Numbered from the stretch's first letter, positions 35,201-43,296 are shown. The stretch: 64,000 nt of DNA from Micromonospora alfalfae (GCF_022230925.1 NZ_JAKKFH010000024.1:53704-117703); one strand, 5' to 3'. The notes: generated from the letters alone by a model not told the origin. Numbers and translations are program-made.

Positions 35201-35403
35201 AGGAGCGCCGGCTCTTCTTCGTCGGCCTGACCCGGGCCCAGGACCGGCTGTACGTCAGTCACGCCGCCCGCCGCACCCGGCACGGCACCGAGCGCGACTG
35301 CGCCCCCTCGCCGTTCCTCAACACCATCGACCCGGGCCTCTTCGAACGCTTCGGCGAAGCCGAGCCCCGCCGCCCCAAGGATCGCCAACTCCGCCTGATC
35401 TGA
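32224..35403 (+). CDS. Fusion of PHP-family phosphoesterase, zinc-ribbon and UvrD/Rep-type helicase
   Basis: 1059 residues. The N-terminal PHP domain (about 17-310) starts ADLHIHSKYSRACS and has metal-binding pieces such as SNSDAHSPPA. A zinc-ribbon-like element (LCGVNW, then CPECGKPLT) follows near 295-315. After a Pro/Ala linker (about 445-490) comes a superfamily 1A helicase: Walker A GPGTGKTRTLTHR at about 529, Walker B FVDEYQDVDEVQ at about 673, the GDPDQAIYSFRGA motif, NYRSSAPI, and TLHAAKGLEFPVV. It presumably unwinds DNA in repair; the PHP part suggests a coupled phosphatase or nuclease. GTG 32191 is an alternative start. Confidence 0.88.
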   Translation: MPPFSAVPPGGLPPFVADLHIHSKYSRACSRDLTLPNLAWWARRKGIGLLGTGDFTHPAWYDHLRETLRPAEPGLYRLDPEAERDVARRLPPRLAQTAEADPVRFMLSVEISTIYKRDDRTRKVHHLIYLPDLDAVARFNTALGRIGNLGSDGRPILGLDSRDLLEITLEASPDGYLVPAHIWTPWFSALGSKSGFDAIADCYADLAEHIFAVETGLSSDPAMNWRVGSLDGYQLVSNSDAHSPPALGREATVLTAERDYFAVREALRTGDGLAGTIEFFPEEGKYHADGHRLCGVNWSPERTRAAGGRCPECGKPLTVGVLSRIEELADRPDGHRPAHARDVTHLVPLAEILGEINKVGARSKKVEGRLNELLAALGPELEILTTTPLSDIAQTGGELLAEGIGRLRRGDVRRVPGYDGEYGVITLFDPAELGAQETLFDVPVPAQRRPAEPAPRVPAKRPAAAKAEPKRKPVPAPAPPIASPPSPHEPFEPMLSGMEEVGTGLLDRLDAMQRVAASAPGGPLLIVAGPGTGKTRTLTHRIAYLCAELNVFPERCLAITFTRRAAEELRHRLDGLLGPVAEDVTVGTFHALGLTILRENVGAAGLPADFRIADDAERTAARTEAGDDSAAYVSLLRKQDLVDLDELVTLPVELLRADRKLVERYRDRWQWIFVDEYQDVDEVQYELLRLLSPADGNLCAIGDPDQAIYSFRGADVGYFLRFSEDFTDARLVRLNRNYRSSAPILAAAAQAIAPSTLVRGRRLDPARLDPEAPLVGRYPAASVAEEADFVVRTVDDLVGGLSHRSLDSGRIDGRSTSLSFSDIAVLYRTDAQAAPIVDALTRANIPVQKRSHDRLRDRPGVAAIARELRHADGVAGSLAARVRLAGQVVAERFAVPTLDGGGSVVRPEDVRSAVDLLTPLARRCGDDLEAFLSQLATGAEVDALDPRAEAVTLLTLHAAKGLEFPVVFLVGVEDGLLPLRWPGSTPDEDAVAEERRLFFVGLTRAQDRLYVSHAARRTRHGTERDCAPSPFLNTIDPGLFERFGEAEPRRPKDRQLRLI

Positions 35404-35426
35404 CCCACGCCCCAACCCACGCCTCG

Positions 35427-35497
35427 TCGATCTTGCACTTTCGGTCGTCGTTGTGCGTGGAATGCACCTTGTGTCGGCGCAGAAACTGCAAGATCGA
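35427..35497. repeat. 71-nt palindromic intergenic repeat, copy 2 (inverted)
   Basis: Arms CGTCGATCTTGCA (35425-35437) and TGCAAGATCGACG (35487-35499) are perfect complements. The reverse complement of 35427-35497 agrees with 13405-13475 at 57 of 71 positions, including the internal CTGCGCCGACA block. It sits between convergent genes ending at 35403 and 35524, where a transcript-end hairpin would be useful. Confidence 0.8.
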
Positions 35498-35523
35498 CGG
35501 GGCGTGGGTTGGGCGTGGGCGCG

Positions 35524-36177
35524 TCAGGTGAGGAGGGGGGCGAGCCAGGCGCCCACCAGCAGGGCCGGACCGAGCGGCAGCAGTGTGTTCCGGTGCACCC
35601 TTCGGGCGGCGAGCAGGCCGAGCACCAGACCGCCGTGCAGCACGTGCGGCAGGAGCAGCCCGGCCAGCAGGGTGCCCCACCCCAGCCAGCCGAGCGGCAG
35701 GCCGAGGACGGCGGCGAGTTTCACGTCCCCGAAACCCAGCCGTGAGCCGGGTAGCAGGGCCAACACCACGTGCGCCGCACCCGCGAACGCCGCACCTCCC
35801 AGCGCGCCGAGCAGCCGGCCGGGAGTGCCGGACAGCAGCGCCGCGGTGCTCAGCCCTCCGAGGGCCAGCAACCCGGCGACGAGCACCAGCGGGTCGGGCA
35901 GCCGCAGGCAGGCCAGGTCGACCCGCGCCAGCACCAGACCGACCGCCGCGACCGCGAGGAAGACCGGCAACGCCCTGTCGTCACCCACGGCGACGGCGAG
36001 GCCGACAAAGACGCTGGCCGCCACCATCGGGTCGACCCAGGGCCGCCGGACCGGCTGCGGCCCCGGAAACGCCAGTGGCCGGGCGTCCGCCGTGGCGAAG
36101 CGCCGCGACACCAGGGGTACGACAAGGCCGACCAGCGCGCCGAGCAGCGCGATCGACACCAGCGCGGCGGCCGACAT
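35524..36177 (-). CDS. A24-family prepilin peptidase
   Basis: 217 residues of multi-helix membrane protein. The two catalytic aspartates are in VDLACLRLPD and in GFGDVKLAAVLGLPLGW (the GxGD motif of type-IV prepilin peptidases). The N-terminal cytoplasmic methyltransferase-like domain of classic PilD is absent, as in many actinobacterial TadV/CpaA-like forms. It would cleave leader peptides of pilin-like proteins; no pilin gene is in the window. Confidence 0.88.
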   Translation of the reverse strand: MSAAALVSIALLGALVGLVVPLVSRRFATADARPLAFPGPQPVRRPWVDPMVAASVFVGLAVAVGDDRALPVFLAVAAVGLVLARVDLACLRLPDPLVLVAGLLALGGLSTAALLSGTPGRLLGALGGAAFAGAAHVVLALLPGSRLGFGDVKLAAVLGLPLGWLGWGTLLAGLLLPHVLHGGLVLGLLAARRVHRNTLLPLGPALLVGAWLAPLLT

Positions 36178-36187
36178 GGGCCGGACG

Positions 36188-37192
36188 CTACTGGCGGTCG
36201 CGCCCCAACGTGACCCCCGATCGTGATCCCGTGCCCGCCCGACGTGGCCGTTCAGTGGTCACCACAAGGGCGACCCCGGCGACGATGACAGCACCGCCGA
36301 GCAGCACCTGCGGGGTGATCGGCTCGGCCACCAGCAGCGCGCCGAGCGCCACCGCGACCGCCGGGTTCACGTAGGCGTACGTCGACACCAGCGAGATCGG
36401 CGCGTTGTGCAGCAGCCAGACGTACGCGGTGAAGGCCACCAGTGAGCCGGCCACCATGAGGTAGCCCAGCGCCAACCAGGACCGGGTACTCACCGCCGCC
36501 GGGTGGAAGTCCGCCAGTTCGCCCCGACCGGCGGCGACTGCCACCAGCACCAGCGCGCCGGCCATCATCTCGTACACCGTGGCCACGAACGGGTCGCCGG
36601 GCATCCGGATCCGGCCGGAAAGGAACGACCCGACCGACCAGGAGGTGGCCGCCGCCACCACTGTCAACGCCCCGACCAGCGGCACCGCTGCCGAACCGCC
36701 ACCCGGCAGCACCAGCAGGATGAGGCCGACGAAGCCCACTGTGACCCCGGCGAACGTCCAGAGCGGTGGCCGATCCCCGGTGGCCGAGCGCAACAGCACC
36801 ACCAGCAGTGGCACCGTGGCCACCAGCAGCGCGGCGATCCCGGACGGCACCGCCACTCCCGGCGGCCCCGATTCGGCGAGCACCACCAGGCCGTTGCCGG
36901 CGCCGAGCAGGAGCACCCCGACCAACGCGGCCGAGCCGAGTTGCCGTCGGTCCACCCGCAGCGCGCCGGGCCCCCGACGCAGTCGCAGCACCACCGCCAG
37001 GACCAGGCCGGCCGCGGCGAACCGGAGCGCGGCCGACAGCAGCGGAGGCATCGTCTCCACTGTGATCCGGATGGCCAGATAGGTCGACCCCCAGAGCACG
37101 TAGACCACGATCAACGCGGTCCAGATCAGTGTCGGCGTGCTGCTGGCACGACGGCCGGCGAGGGCCGTGGCGCTCGGTGGAGGTGAGCTCAT
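36188..37192 (-). CDS. EamA/DMT-family transporter
   Basis: 334 residues with ten predicted hydrophobic helices in two EamA repeats: VLWGSTYLAIRITVETMPP opens the first, and TSWSVGSFLSGRI then LWLLHNAPISLVSTYAYVNP-like sequence marks the second. Members export metabolites or amino acids; no substrate can be given. The stop lies 10 bases from the prepilin peptidase start on the same strand, so a joint transcript is possible. Confidence 0.88.
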   Translation of the reverse strand: MSSPPPSATALAGRRASSTPTLIWTALIVVYVLWGSTYLAIRITVETMPPLLSAALRFAAAGLVLAVVLRLRRGPGALRVDRRQLGSAALVGVLLLGAGNGLVVLAESGPPGVAVPSGIAALLVATVPLLVVLLRSATGDRPPLWTFAGVTVGFVGLILLVLPGGGSAAVPLVGALTVVAAATSWSVGSFLSGRIRMPGDPFVATVYEMMAGALVLVAVAAGRGELADFHPAAVSTRSWLALGYLMVAGSLVAFTAYVWLLHNAPISLVSTYAYVNPAVAVALGALLVAEPITPQVLLGGAVIVAGVALVVTTERPRRAGTGSRSGVTLGRDRQ

Positions 37193-37273
37193 CAGTGGAC
37201 CACGCTACGGTGACCCCGGAGTCCGTGTCGCGCTTTGGTGGCCGGCCTCTCACCACTCGTGCAGGAGGGCGGC

Positions 37274-38068
37274 ATGACGAACTACGGACAACCGGGGAGC
37301 GGCCACCCGGGGCCGTGGCGTGGGCAGAGACCCGACGAGACGCCCGGTCGACCGGCGCAGCAGCCCTACCCGCCCGCGCCGGAGTCCTACCCTCCGGCGG
37401 TCCCGTCGTACCCGCCCGCACCGCAGGGACGACCCGGACCGTACGGCGGCCCACCCACTCCGCAGTACGGTGCAACGCCCGGCGGGCCCTACGGCGGCGG
37501 GACGGATACGCCCTACGGCCACGATCCCCGCACGCCCTACGGCGGCTCGTACCAGCCGACCCAGCCGTACGGCGGGCAGCCGTACCGGCCCGACGACCCG
37601 TACGGCGAGGATCCGGCACCGAGCCGGCGCGGACGGGGGCCACTGATCGCGGTACTGGTCGTCGTACTGCTGGTGGTGGCCGTCGCCGGGGCGTTCTGGT
37701 TCCGCCGTGGGCAGAGCGACCCGGCACCGGCAGCCGCGCCGAGCAACTCGGCAGTTGCCGGTGAGCCGAGCGCGGACGTGGTCGAGCCCGCGCCGAGCGC
37801 GGCCGCGCCGGAGTCGTCGGCCGATCCCCGGTTCGCGAAGGTCGGCCAGTGCGTCCGCAACGACGGCACCGCCGGCGGCAAGCCGAAGCTGCTGATCAGC
37901 GGCTGTACCGCGAAGTCGTACGAGGTGTTGAGCCGGATCGACGGCCCGACCAGCGGCGAGCGGGACGCCGAGGCCAAGTGCGGCAAGGTCGAGGGCTATA
38001 CCAACTGGTATTTCTTCGACAGTGAGCTGGACACTCTCGACTTCGTCCTCTGCCTCAAGCAACGCTGA
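37274..38068 (+). CDS. LppU/SCO3897-like membrane-anchored protein 1
   Basis: 264 residues, ATG 37274 with AGGAGG upstream. The first 115 residues are Pro/Gly/Tyr-rich and cytoplasmic-looking, then one transmembrane segment (about 122-143, GPLIAVLVVVLLVVAVAGAF). The C-terminal extracytoplasmic domain (about 185-264) has four conserved cysteines: KVGQCVRND, ISGCTAKSYEVLSRI, EAKCGKV and FVLCLKQR. This pattern is that of LppU-type proteins of unknown role. The next gene is its paralogue. Confidence 0.75.
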   Translation: MTNYGQPGSGHPGPWRGQRPDETPGRPAQQPYPPAPESYPPAVPSYPPAPQGRPGPYGGPPTPQYGATPGGPYGGGTDTPYGHDPRTPYGGSYQPTQPYGGQPYRPDDPYGEDPAPSRRGRGPLIAVLVVVLLVVAVAGAFWFRRGQSDPAPAAAPSNSAVAGEPSADVVEPAPSAAAPESSADPRFAKVGQCVRNDGTAGGKPKLLISGCTAKSYEVLSRIDGPTSGERDAEAKCGKVEGYTNWYFFDSELDTLDFVLCLKQR

Positions 38069-38091
38069 GACCCTCCACCCCAGGGGATGAC

Positions 38092-38964
38092 ATGACGACC
38101 TACGGACCTGCGGGTTCCGATCAGCCGGACGATCCGTACCAGCGCCCGCCCGGTGGGCCTGACAGCTCACCACCCGTCGACCCGACAGTGCCCCAGTGGA
38201 GCACCCCGCCGCCCGCGGACGACCCGACCCGGCAGCAGTGGGGTCCGCCGTCGACCGGCGCGGAGCCACCGACGGCACCCATGTGGGCGCCGCCGCCCAC
38301 CAACCCGGAGCCGCCGACCACGCCGATGTGGCCGCCGCCGCCCACGTCGGGCCCGGGTTACCCACCGCCCGGGCCGTTCCCACCGGCCGGGCCGTACCCG
38401 CCGCCGGGCCCGATGCCCGGTCAGCCGGCGGGTCCGATGCCCGGTCAGCCGGCGGGTCCGATGCCGGGTCAACCGGCCGGACCGTGGGGTCAGCAGCCTC
38501 CCGGCGGCTACGGGATGCAGCCGGCCGCGCCGACGAAGAAGACCGGCCGCAACGTCGCTCTCATCATCGCTGTGGTGGTGCTGCTCGTGCTCTGTCCGTG
38601 CCTCGGCCTGGCCGGCTGGGCGATCTGGAAGGTGGCCGACGCCGGCAGTGACGCGGCGCGTGCCCCGTCGACGAGTGCCCCGGGCGTTCCGCCCGCGCTG
38701 CCCAGCGACGCCCCGACGTCGGCCGCCCCGACTCCGGGCGCGGAGTTCGCCAGGGGTGACTGTGTGGTGAACGACGGCAGTGAGAGCGAGGCGGAACTCC
38801 GTAAGGTGCCCTGCGGCCCGAACACCTATCAGGTGCTGCTGCGAATTCCGGCTACCACTGACGGAGACCGGTGCGAGACGCTCGCGCCGCAGGCGACAGC
38901 GAACTATGTGCACGACAACTCGGTCGACCTGTTCGACTACGTGCTCTGTCTGAAGAAGCGTTAG
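38092..38964 (+). CDS. LppU/SCO3897-like membrane-anchored protein 2 (paralogue)
   Basis: 290 residues. It repeats the layout of its upstream neighbour: a Pro-rich N-terminus with three copies of an 8-residue unit (PMPGQPAG), one membrane helix at about 154-182, and a C-terminal domain with aligned cysteines (RGDCVVND, VPCGPNTYQVLLRI, GDRCETL and YVLCLKKR). The genes are 24 bases apart, so a local duplication in one operon is likely. Function is unknown; the paired structure suggests two related binding proteins on the outer membrane face. Confidence 0.75.
   Translation: MTTYGPAGSDQPDDPYQRPPGGPDSSPPVDPTVPQWSTPPPADDPTRQQWGPPSTGAEPPTAPMWAPPPTNPEPPTTPMWPPPPTSGPGYPPPGPFPPAGPYPPPGPMPGQPAGPMPGQPAGPMPGQPAGPWGQQPPGGYGMQPAAPTKKTGRNVALIIAVVVLLVLCPCLGLAGWAIWKVADAGSDAARAPSTSAPGVPPALPSDAPTSAAPTPGAEFARGDCVVNDGSESEAELRKVPCGPNTYQVLLRIPATTDGDRCETLAPQATANYVHDNSVDLFDYVLCLKKR
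38410..38481. repeat. Three 24-bp coding repeats
   Basis: CCGATGCCCGGTCAGCCGGC with GGGT is repeated three times at 38410, 38434 and 38458 (the third copy slightly changed), encoding the PMPGQPAG octapeptide of the LppU-like protein. Confidence 0.75.
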
Positions 38965-38995
38965 CCCGAGCTGGCCGATCGCTGGCCCGATTGCC

Positions 38996-39039
38996 AAAAC
39001 TAGGGCTGTCTAGCGTCCATGCTAGACAGCCCTAGTTTT
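38996..39039 (+). terminator. Canonical Rho-independent terminator
   Basis: A 19-bp perfect stem (AAAACTAGGGCTGTCTAGC at 38996-39014 with its complement at 39021-39039) closes a GTCCAT loop and is followed by a T. The stem ends in an A run on the left and a T run on the right, so it can work in both directions. A TCTAGC/GCTAGA repeat sits downstream at 39082-39099. Such a classical U-tract terminator is unusual in this G+C-rich stretch. Confidence 0.85.
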
Positions 39040-39120
39040 TGGTCGACGGTCTCGACACGCCGGTAGCCCCATCTATCCATGTCTAGCCTCGCAGCTAGAT
39101 GGCCCGATAATCTGCGATGC

Positions 39121-40359
39121 GTGGATCCGGTCCGCAACCCGTACGCGCCGGGCGCCGGTCAGCGCCCGCCCGAACTTGCCGGGCGGGGGCGGGAACTGGA
39201 CGTCTTCGACATCGTGCTCGAGCGCATCGCCCGGGGCCGACCCGAGCGCAGCCTGATGCTCACCGGGCTGCGCGGCGTCGGCAAGACGGTCCTGCTCAAC
39301 ACGCTCCGGTCGCAGGCCATCAACCGACTCTGGGGCAGCGGCAAGATCGAGGCTCGACCCGACCAGTCGTTGCGCAGGCCGGTCGCCGCCGCACTGCACA
39401 TGGCGGTCCGAGAGCTCGCCCCCCGCCACCGCGCACCGGACCGGATCGACGCGTTCCTCGGCGTCCTCAAGGCGTTCGCCCAGCGGTCCAATCCGACCGG
39501 CCGGGCCGGTGCCGCCAAGCTGCGCGACCGGTGGCAGCCCGGCATCGACGTGCCGGCTGCCAGCGGCCGGGCCGACTCCGGCGACATCGAGATCGACCTG
39601 GTCGAGCTGTTCAGTGACGCCGCCGCCGTGGCCAGCGACGTCGGCACCGGCATCGCCATCTTCATCGACGAGATGCAGGATCTCGGCCCGGAGGACGTGT
39701 CAGCGCTCTGCGCCGCCTGCCACGAGCTGTCCCAGCTCGGCGCGCCGCTGATCGTCGTCGGCGCCGGCCTTCCGCACCTGCCGGCCGTGCTCAGCGCCGC
39801 CAAGTCGTACTCCGAACGGTTGTTCCGCTATCAACGCATCGACCGGCTCGACCGGATCGCCGCCGACCGGGCGCTCTGCGCGCCCGCCGAGCGCGAGGAG
39901 GTCGAGTACGAGCAGAAGGCACTCGACCTGCTCTACGAGAAGTCCGGCGGCTATCCGTACTTCGTCCAGGCGTACGGCAAGGCCACCTGGGACCACGCGC
40001 CACGCTCGCCGATCACGGCCGCCGATGTGCGGGTCGCCGCGCCCGAGGCGGAGGCCGAACTGGCTGTCGGGTTCTTCGGTTCCCGGTTCGAACGGGCCAC
40101 TCCCGCCGAACGCGAGTACATGCGGGCGATGGCCATGATGTCCGCGGTCGAGGGCGAACCCGGCGTGGTGGTCCGCGACGACATGGACGCGGCGGTGCCC
40201 ACCGCGGAGATCGCCCGTGCCCTCGGCCGCAAGCCGGCCAGTCTGTCCCCGGCCCGGGACGCGTTGATCAAGAAGGGGCTGATCTACTCCGGCGAGCGGG
40301 GCACCGTCGCCTTCACCGTCCCGCACTTCGGCAGGTACCTGCGGACACAGCCGGCCTGA
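39121..40359 (+). CDS. AAA/P-loop ATPase
   Basis: 412 residues from GTG 39121 (DPVRNPYAPGAGQRPPELAGRGREL). Walker A is TGLRGVGKTVLLN (about 48-57), Walker B is GIAIFIDEMQDLGPED, and FQAYGKATWD-like sequence (YFVQAYGKATW) forms part of the lid. The C-terminal 80 residues look like a winged helix (EIARALGRKPASLSPARDALIKKGLI). This is the common AAA_16/ATPase-type archaeal-like family. It probably uses ATP for regulatory or DNA-linked work; no partner gene suggests a specific role. Confidence 0.85.
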   Translation: MDPVRNPYAPGAGQRPPELAGRGRELDVFDIVLERIARGRPERSLMLTGLRGVGKTVLLNTLRSQAINRLWGSGKIEARPDQSLRRPVAAALHMAVRELAPRHRAPDRIDAFLGVLKAFAQRSNPTGRAGAAKLRDRWQPGIDVPAASGRADSGDIEIDLVELFSDAAAVASDVGTGIAIFIDEMQDLGPEDVSALCAACHELSQLGAPLIVVGAGLPHLPAVLSAAKSYSERLFRYQRIDRLDRIAADRALCAPAEREEVEYEQKALDLLYEKSGGYPYFVQAYGKATWDHAPRSPITAADVRVAAPEAEAELAVGFFGSRFERATPAEREYMRAMAMMSAVEGEPGVVVRDDMDAAVPTAEIARALGRKPASLSPARDALIKKGLIYSGERGTVAFTVPHFGRYLRTQPA

Positions 40360-40382
40360 CCCCCAACAGTCGCGTCGACCGG

Positions 40383-40931
40383 TCAGACCTTCGACCAGGG
40401 CGCCGGAAAGAGCACCTCACCGCGAGGCGGAGGGCCCTCCTCGCTGGTGGACGGCGGCAGCACCAGCGCCTGCCAGGGTTCGCCGAGGCCGGCCCACGGG
40501 CCGGTCAGGCCCAGTTCACTCGCCGGGCCGAACCCGAACCGGCGGTAGAAGACCGGGGCACCGAGGACGACGACGAGCCGCTCGCCCAGCTCGGTGGAGG
40601 CGTCCAGGGCGGCCTGCACGACAGCCGTGCCGTGCCCGACACGCTGCCGGTGCGGCGCGACAGCCACCGGGCCGAGGGCCAGGACGGGCACGTCGGAGCC
40701 TCGCTCCGGCCGCAGCCGCACCCGGGTGAGCAGCGCGTAGCCGACCACCTCACCGCCGTACTCGGCGACCATGGCCAACTCCGGCAACCAGGCGGTGGTG
40801 TCGCGTAGCTCGTCGACCAGGCTGACCTCGGGCGGCGTCGCCACGTCCGGGCGGGCGAAGGCGGCGGCCAGTACGCGGCGGACCGGGCCGGCGTCGGCCG
40901 GGTCCTCGGGGCGTAGCCGCAGCGTGGTCAC
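40383..40931 (-). CDS. GNAT family N-acetyltransferase
   Basis: 182 residues from GTG 40931. The GNAT motif A is ALGPVAVAPHRQRVGHGTAVV (acetyl-CoA pyrophosphate loop QRVGHG), and the C-terminal part includes GAPVFYRRFGFGPASELGL, as in the YhbS-type of small acetyltransferases. It acetylates an amino group on an unknown substrate. Converges on the preceding gene with a 23-base gap. Confidence 0.9.
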   Translation of the reverse strand: MTTLRLRPEDPADAGPVRRVLAAAFARPDVATPPEVSLVDELRDTTAWLPELAMVAEYGGEVVGYALLTRVRLRPERGSDVPVLALGPVAVAPHRQRVGHGTAVVQAALDASTELGERLVVVLGAPVFYRRFGFGPASELGLTGPWAGLGEPWQALVLPPSTSEEGPPPRGEVLFPAPWSKV

Positions 40932-41064
40932 CCGCGCGACGTTACCCGTCAGCGCCCGTCCATCCGTGACTGTCGCTCGATTCGGCGTGGCGTACGTGTA
41001 CGAACACCAATCCGATCCTGCGGTTGACGGGGTAGCAAACGCCGCGACGGGGTATGACTGATCC

Positions 41065-41610
41065 ATGACGCCCGTACGCTCCCTCGCCCGCGCCATGCTG
41101 AGCGGCATCTTTGTGGTCAGCGGGTATCGCAACCTACGCGACCCCGGCCGGCTCGCGGTGGCCGCCAAACCGGTGACCGACAAGGTCGCGCCGGTGTTGA
41201 AGAAGGCGCACCCGAGCTTCCCCACCGAGACCGAGACGTTGATCCGGCTCAACGCGGCAGTGCAGGTCAGCGCCGGTCTGATGCTGGCCACCGGCCGGTT
41301 CAGCCGACCCGCGGCGCTGGTCCTGGCCGGCACGCTGGTGCCGGTGACCATCGCCGGGCATCCCTTCTGGAACAACGACGACCCGATCGCCAAGAACAAC
41401 AACCAGATTCACGTCCTGAAGAACCTCGGGCTCCTCGGCGGTCTGCTGCTCGCCGCGGCTGACACCGGCGGCAAGCCGGGTCTGCGGTGGCGGACGGGCC
41501 ATCGCATCGGCCACTCTCGACGTTCCATGCAGCGCGCCGTCCGGACCGCCCGCCGCGAGGCCCGAATCGCCGTCCGCTCCGCGTCCACCGCACGTCGACT
41601 CCCCGGCTGA
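41065..41610 (+). CDS. DoxX-family membrane protein
   Basis: 181 residues. Four helices fit DoxX: LARAMLSGIFVVSGYRNL, VQVSAGLMLATGRFSRPAALVLAGTLVPVTIAG, and LGLLGGLLLAAADT, with NNNQIHVLKNLGLLGG as the family signature. The C-terminus is basic (RRSMQRAVRTARREARIAVR) and probably cytoplasmic. DoxX-like proteins are linked to redox balance or thiosulfate:quinone reduction, which is not shown here. Confidence 0.88.
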   Translation: MTPVRSLARAMLSGIFVVSGYRNLRDPGRLAVAAKPVTDKVAPVLKKAHPSFPTETETLIRLNAAVQVSAGLMLATGRFSRPAALVLAGTLVPVTIAGHPFWNNDDPIAKNNNQIHVLKNLGLLGGLLLAAADTGGKPGLRWRTGHRIGHSRRSMQRAVRTARREARIAVRSASTARRLPG

Positions 41611-41753
41611 CCTGCGTCGATCCGTCTCCGTCTCACCCCCACCCCTCGCTAAGGCCACGAATTACCTGAACCACCCGGTAGGCGTTAACGCGGTGGAAAT
41701 GTCAAAAACATGTGTGGGATCGGACACGGTCGCATAACGCGGGAGGCACTGAC

Positions 41754-43292
41754 GTGAGGCGCCGTTCTAGGCTCCGTGCAGGACCTGGACGGGTAGGACG
41801 ACCTTGGTACGGGGGTGGCCACGCCATGCCGACGGCTGTCGGTAGACGGGCGGACCGCCTCGCCCCAATCCAACGTGTGACACGCGGGATCGACCGTGTG
41901 ACGCGCGGGATCGATCGCAGGAACGTCGTACGGGGCGCCATAGTGGCCGCCGTCGCCTATGCCGCATGGCTTGCCATCGGCACCTTCGGGCGGCCGTACA
42001 ACTTCTTCGACATGAAGATCTACCACGGTGCCGTGGTGTGGTGGGCGAGCGGTCACGAGCTCTACGAGTTCATCGCGCCCGAAACAACACTCGGGTTCAC
42101 CTATCCGCCCTTCGCCGGGCTGGTCATGCTGCCGATGGCGCAGCTGCCGATCGGCGTGGCCGGCCTGGTCAACGCCGCCGCCAGCATCGCCGCGTTGGCG
42201 CTGGTGCTGGCCGGGCTGCTCCGACCCATCGTGGACCGACTGGGGTGGCCACTGTGGTTCACGGTGGCCCTGGCGGTGCCGCTCGCGGTCGCCATCGAGC
42301 CAGCCCGGGAGACCCTCGGCTACGGCCAGGTCAACATCCTGCTGTTCGCCTTGATCATGGCGGACCTGATCGGCCTTCGCTGGCGGTCCCGCCGGGGCAC
42401 CCACTACGCCGCCACCGACGGCCCGCTGCTGCGCTTCATCTACGGCGGGGCCTGGGCGGGGGCCGGTATCGGCCTCGCCACAGCGGTCAAGCTCACCCCG
42501 GCGCTGTTCATCGCCTACCTGCTGATCACCCGTCAGTGGCGGGTGGCCGCCACTGCCATCGGCACGACGATCGGCGTGACGGTGGGGACCTTCGCGATCG
42601 TCGGTGACGAGTCGCGGACCTACTTCGGCAGCGTGCTGTGGCAGACCGAACGGGTCGGCGCGGCGGACATGACGCCCAACCAGTCCCTCGCCGGCCTGCT
42701 CGCCCGGCTGTACGACTCGATCGAGACCCCGGGGCTGTTGTGGCTCGCCTTCTCGGTGCTGGTCCTGGCGCTGGGCCTGTCCCGGGCGGCCAGTTCCCGC
42801 GCCGACGGTGACGAGTTGACCGCCTTCACGTTGGTCGGTCTCACCGCGAACGTGATCAGCCCGATCTCCTGGACGCACCACCTGGTCTGGGTGATCCCGG
42901 CGATCATCGTGCTGGCCGACGCCGCAGTGCGTCGTCGCGAGGCGAGCCGGGGGATGCCGCAGCGCACCGGCCAGGGGCCGGTCTTCGGCGGTCTACCCGG
43001 GGTCAACGGGCTCCGCCCGCCGATCTGGTACCCGACGCTGACCGGGCTCCGCCACGGCTTCGCCGCGATCGGGCTCTACCTGCTCTTCCTGATCTCTCCG
43101 ATCTGGCCGTACGAGCATCAACTGCCGGAGATGTCGCACTACCAGGACGGCCTGTTCGGGGCACTGATGGAGAACTCGCTCGCGCTCGCGCTGATCGTGC
43201 TGGTCGCCGCGCTGCCCTGGCGCCCAGGCGCGGAGCCGGCGTTCTACGGCGACCGGCTCGCCCGGGCCGTGGGGGTCAACGGCCGCCGCTGA
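41754..43292 (+). CDS. GT87-type (DUF2029) polyprenyl-linked mannosyltransferase-like membrane protein
   Basis: 512 residues from GTG 41754, with GGGAGG at 41741-41746. About ten hydrophobic helices are visible and the N-terminal loop has DMKIYHGAVVWWASGHELYEF and TLGFTYPPFAGLVMLPM, the DUF2029/GT87 hallmark with an early Asp that acts as catalytic base. This GT-C fold uses polyprenyl-phosphate mannose in mycobacteria for lipomannan or lipoarabinomannan. VTRGIDR is repeated twice near the N-terminus. A second such gene is at 52602. Confidence 0.85.
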   Translation: MRRRSRLRAGPGRVGRPWYGGGHAMPTAVGRRADRLAPIQRVTRGIDRVTRGIDRRNVVRGAIVAAVAYAAWLAIGTFGRPYNFFDMKIYHGAVVWWASGHELYEFIAPETTLGFTYPPFAGLVMLPMAQLPIGVAGLVNAAASIAALALVLAGLLRPIVDRLGWPLWFTVALAVPLAVAIEPARETLGYGQVNILLFALIMADLIGLRWRSRRGTHYAATDGPLLRFIYGGAWAGAGIGLATAVKLTPALFIAYLLITRQWRVAATAIGTTIGVTVGTFAIVGDESRTYFGSVLWQTERVGAADMTPNQSLAGLLARLYDSIETPGLLWLAFSVLVLALGLSRAASSRADGDELTAFTLVGLTANVISPISWTHHLVWVIPAIIVLADAAVRRREASRGMPQRTGQGPVFGGLPGVNGLRPPIWYPTLTGLRHGFAAIGLYLLFLISPIWPYEHQLPEMSHYQDGLFGALMENSLALALIVLVAALPWRPGAEPAFYGDRLARAVGVNGRR

Positions 43293-43296
43293 GCGG

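Noticed and set aside
35524..36177. Complete pilus (Tad/type IV) locus around the prepilin peptidase
   Set aside because: No pilin, ATPase or secretin gene flanks it in the window, so only the peptidase is called.
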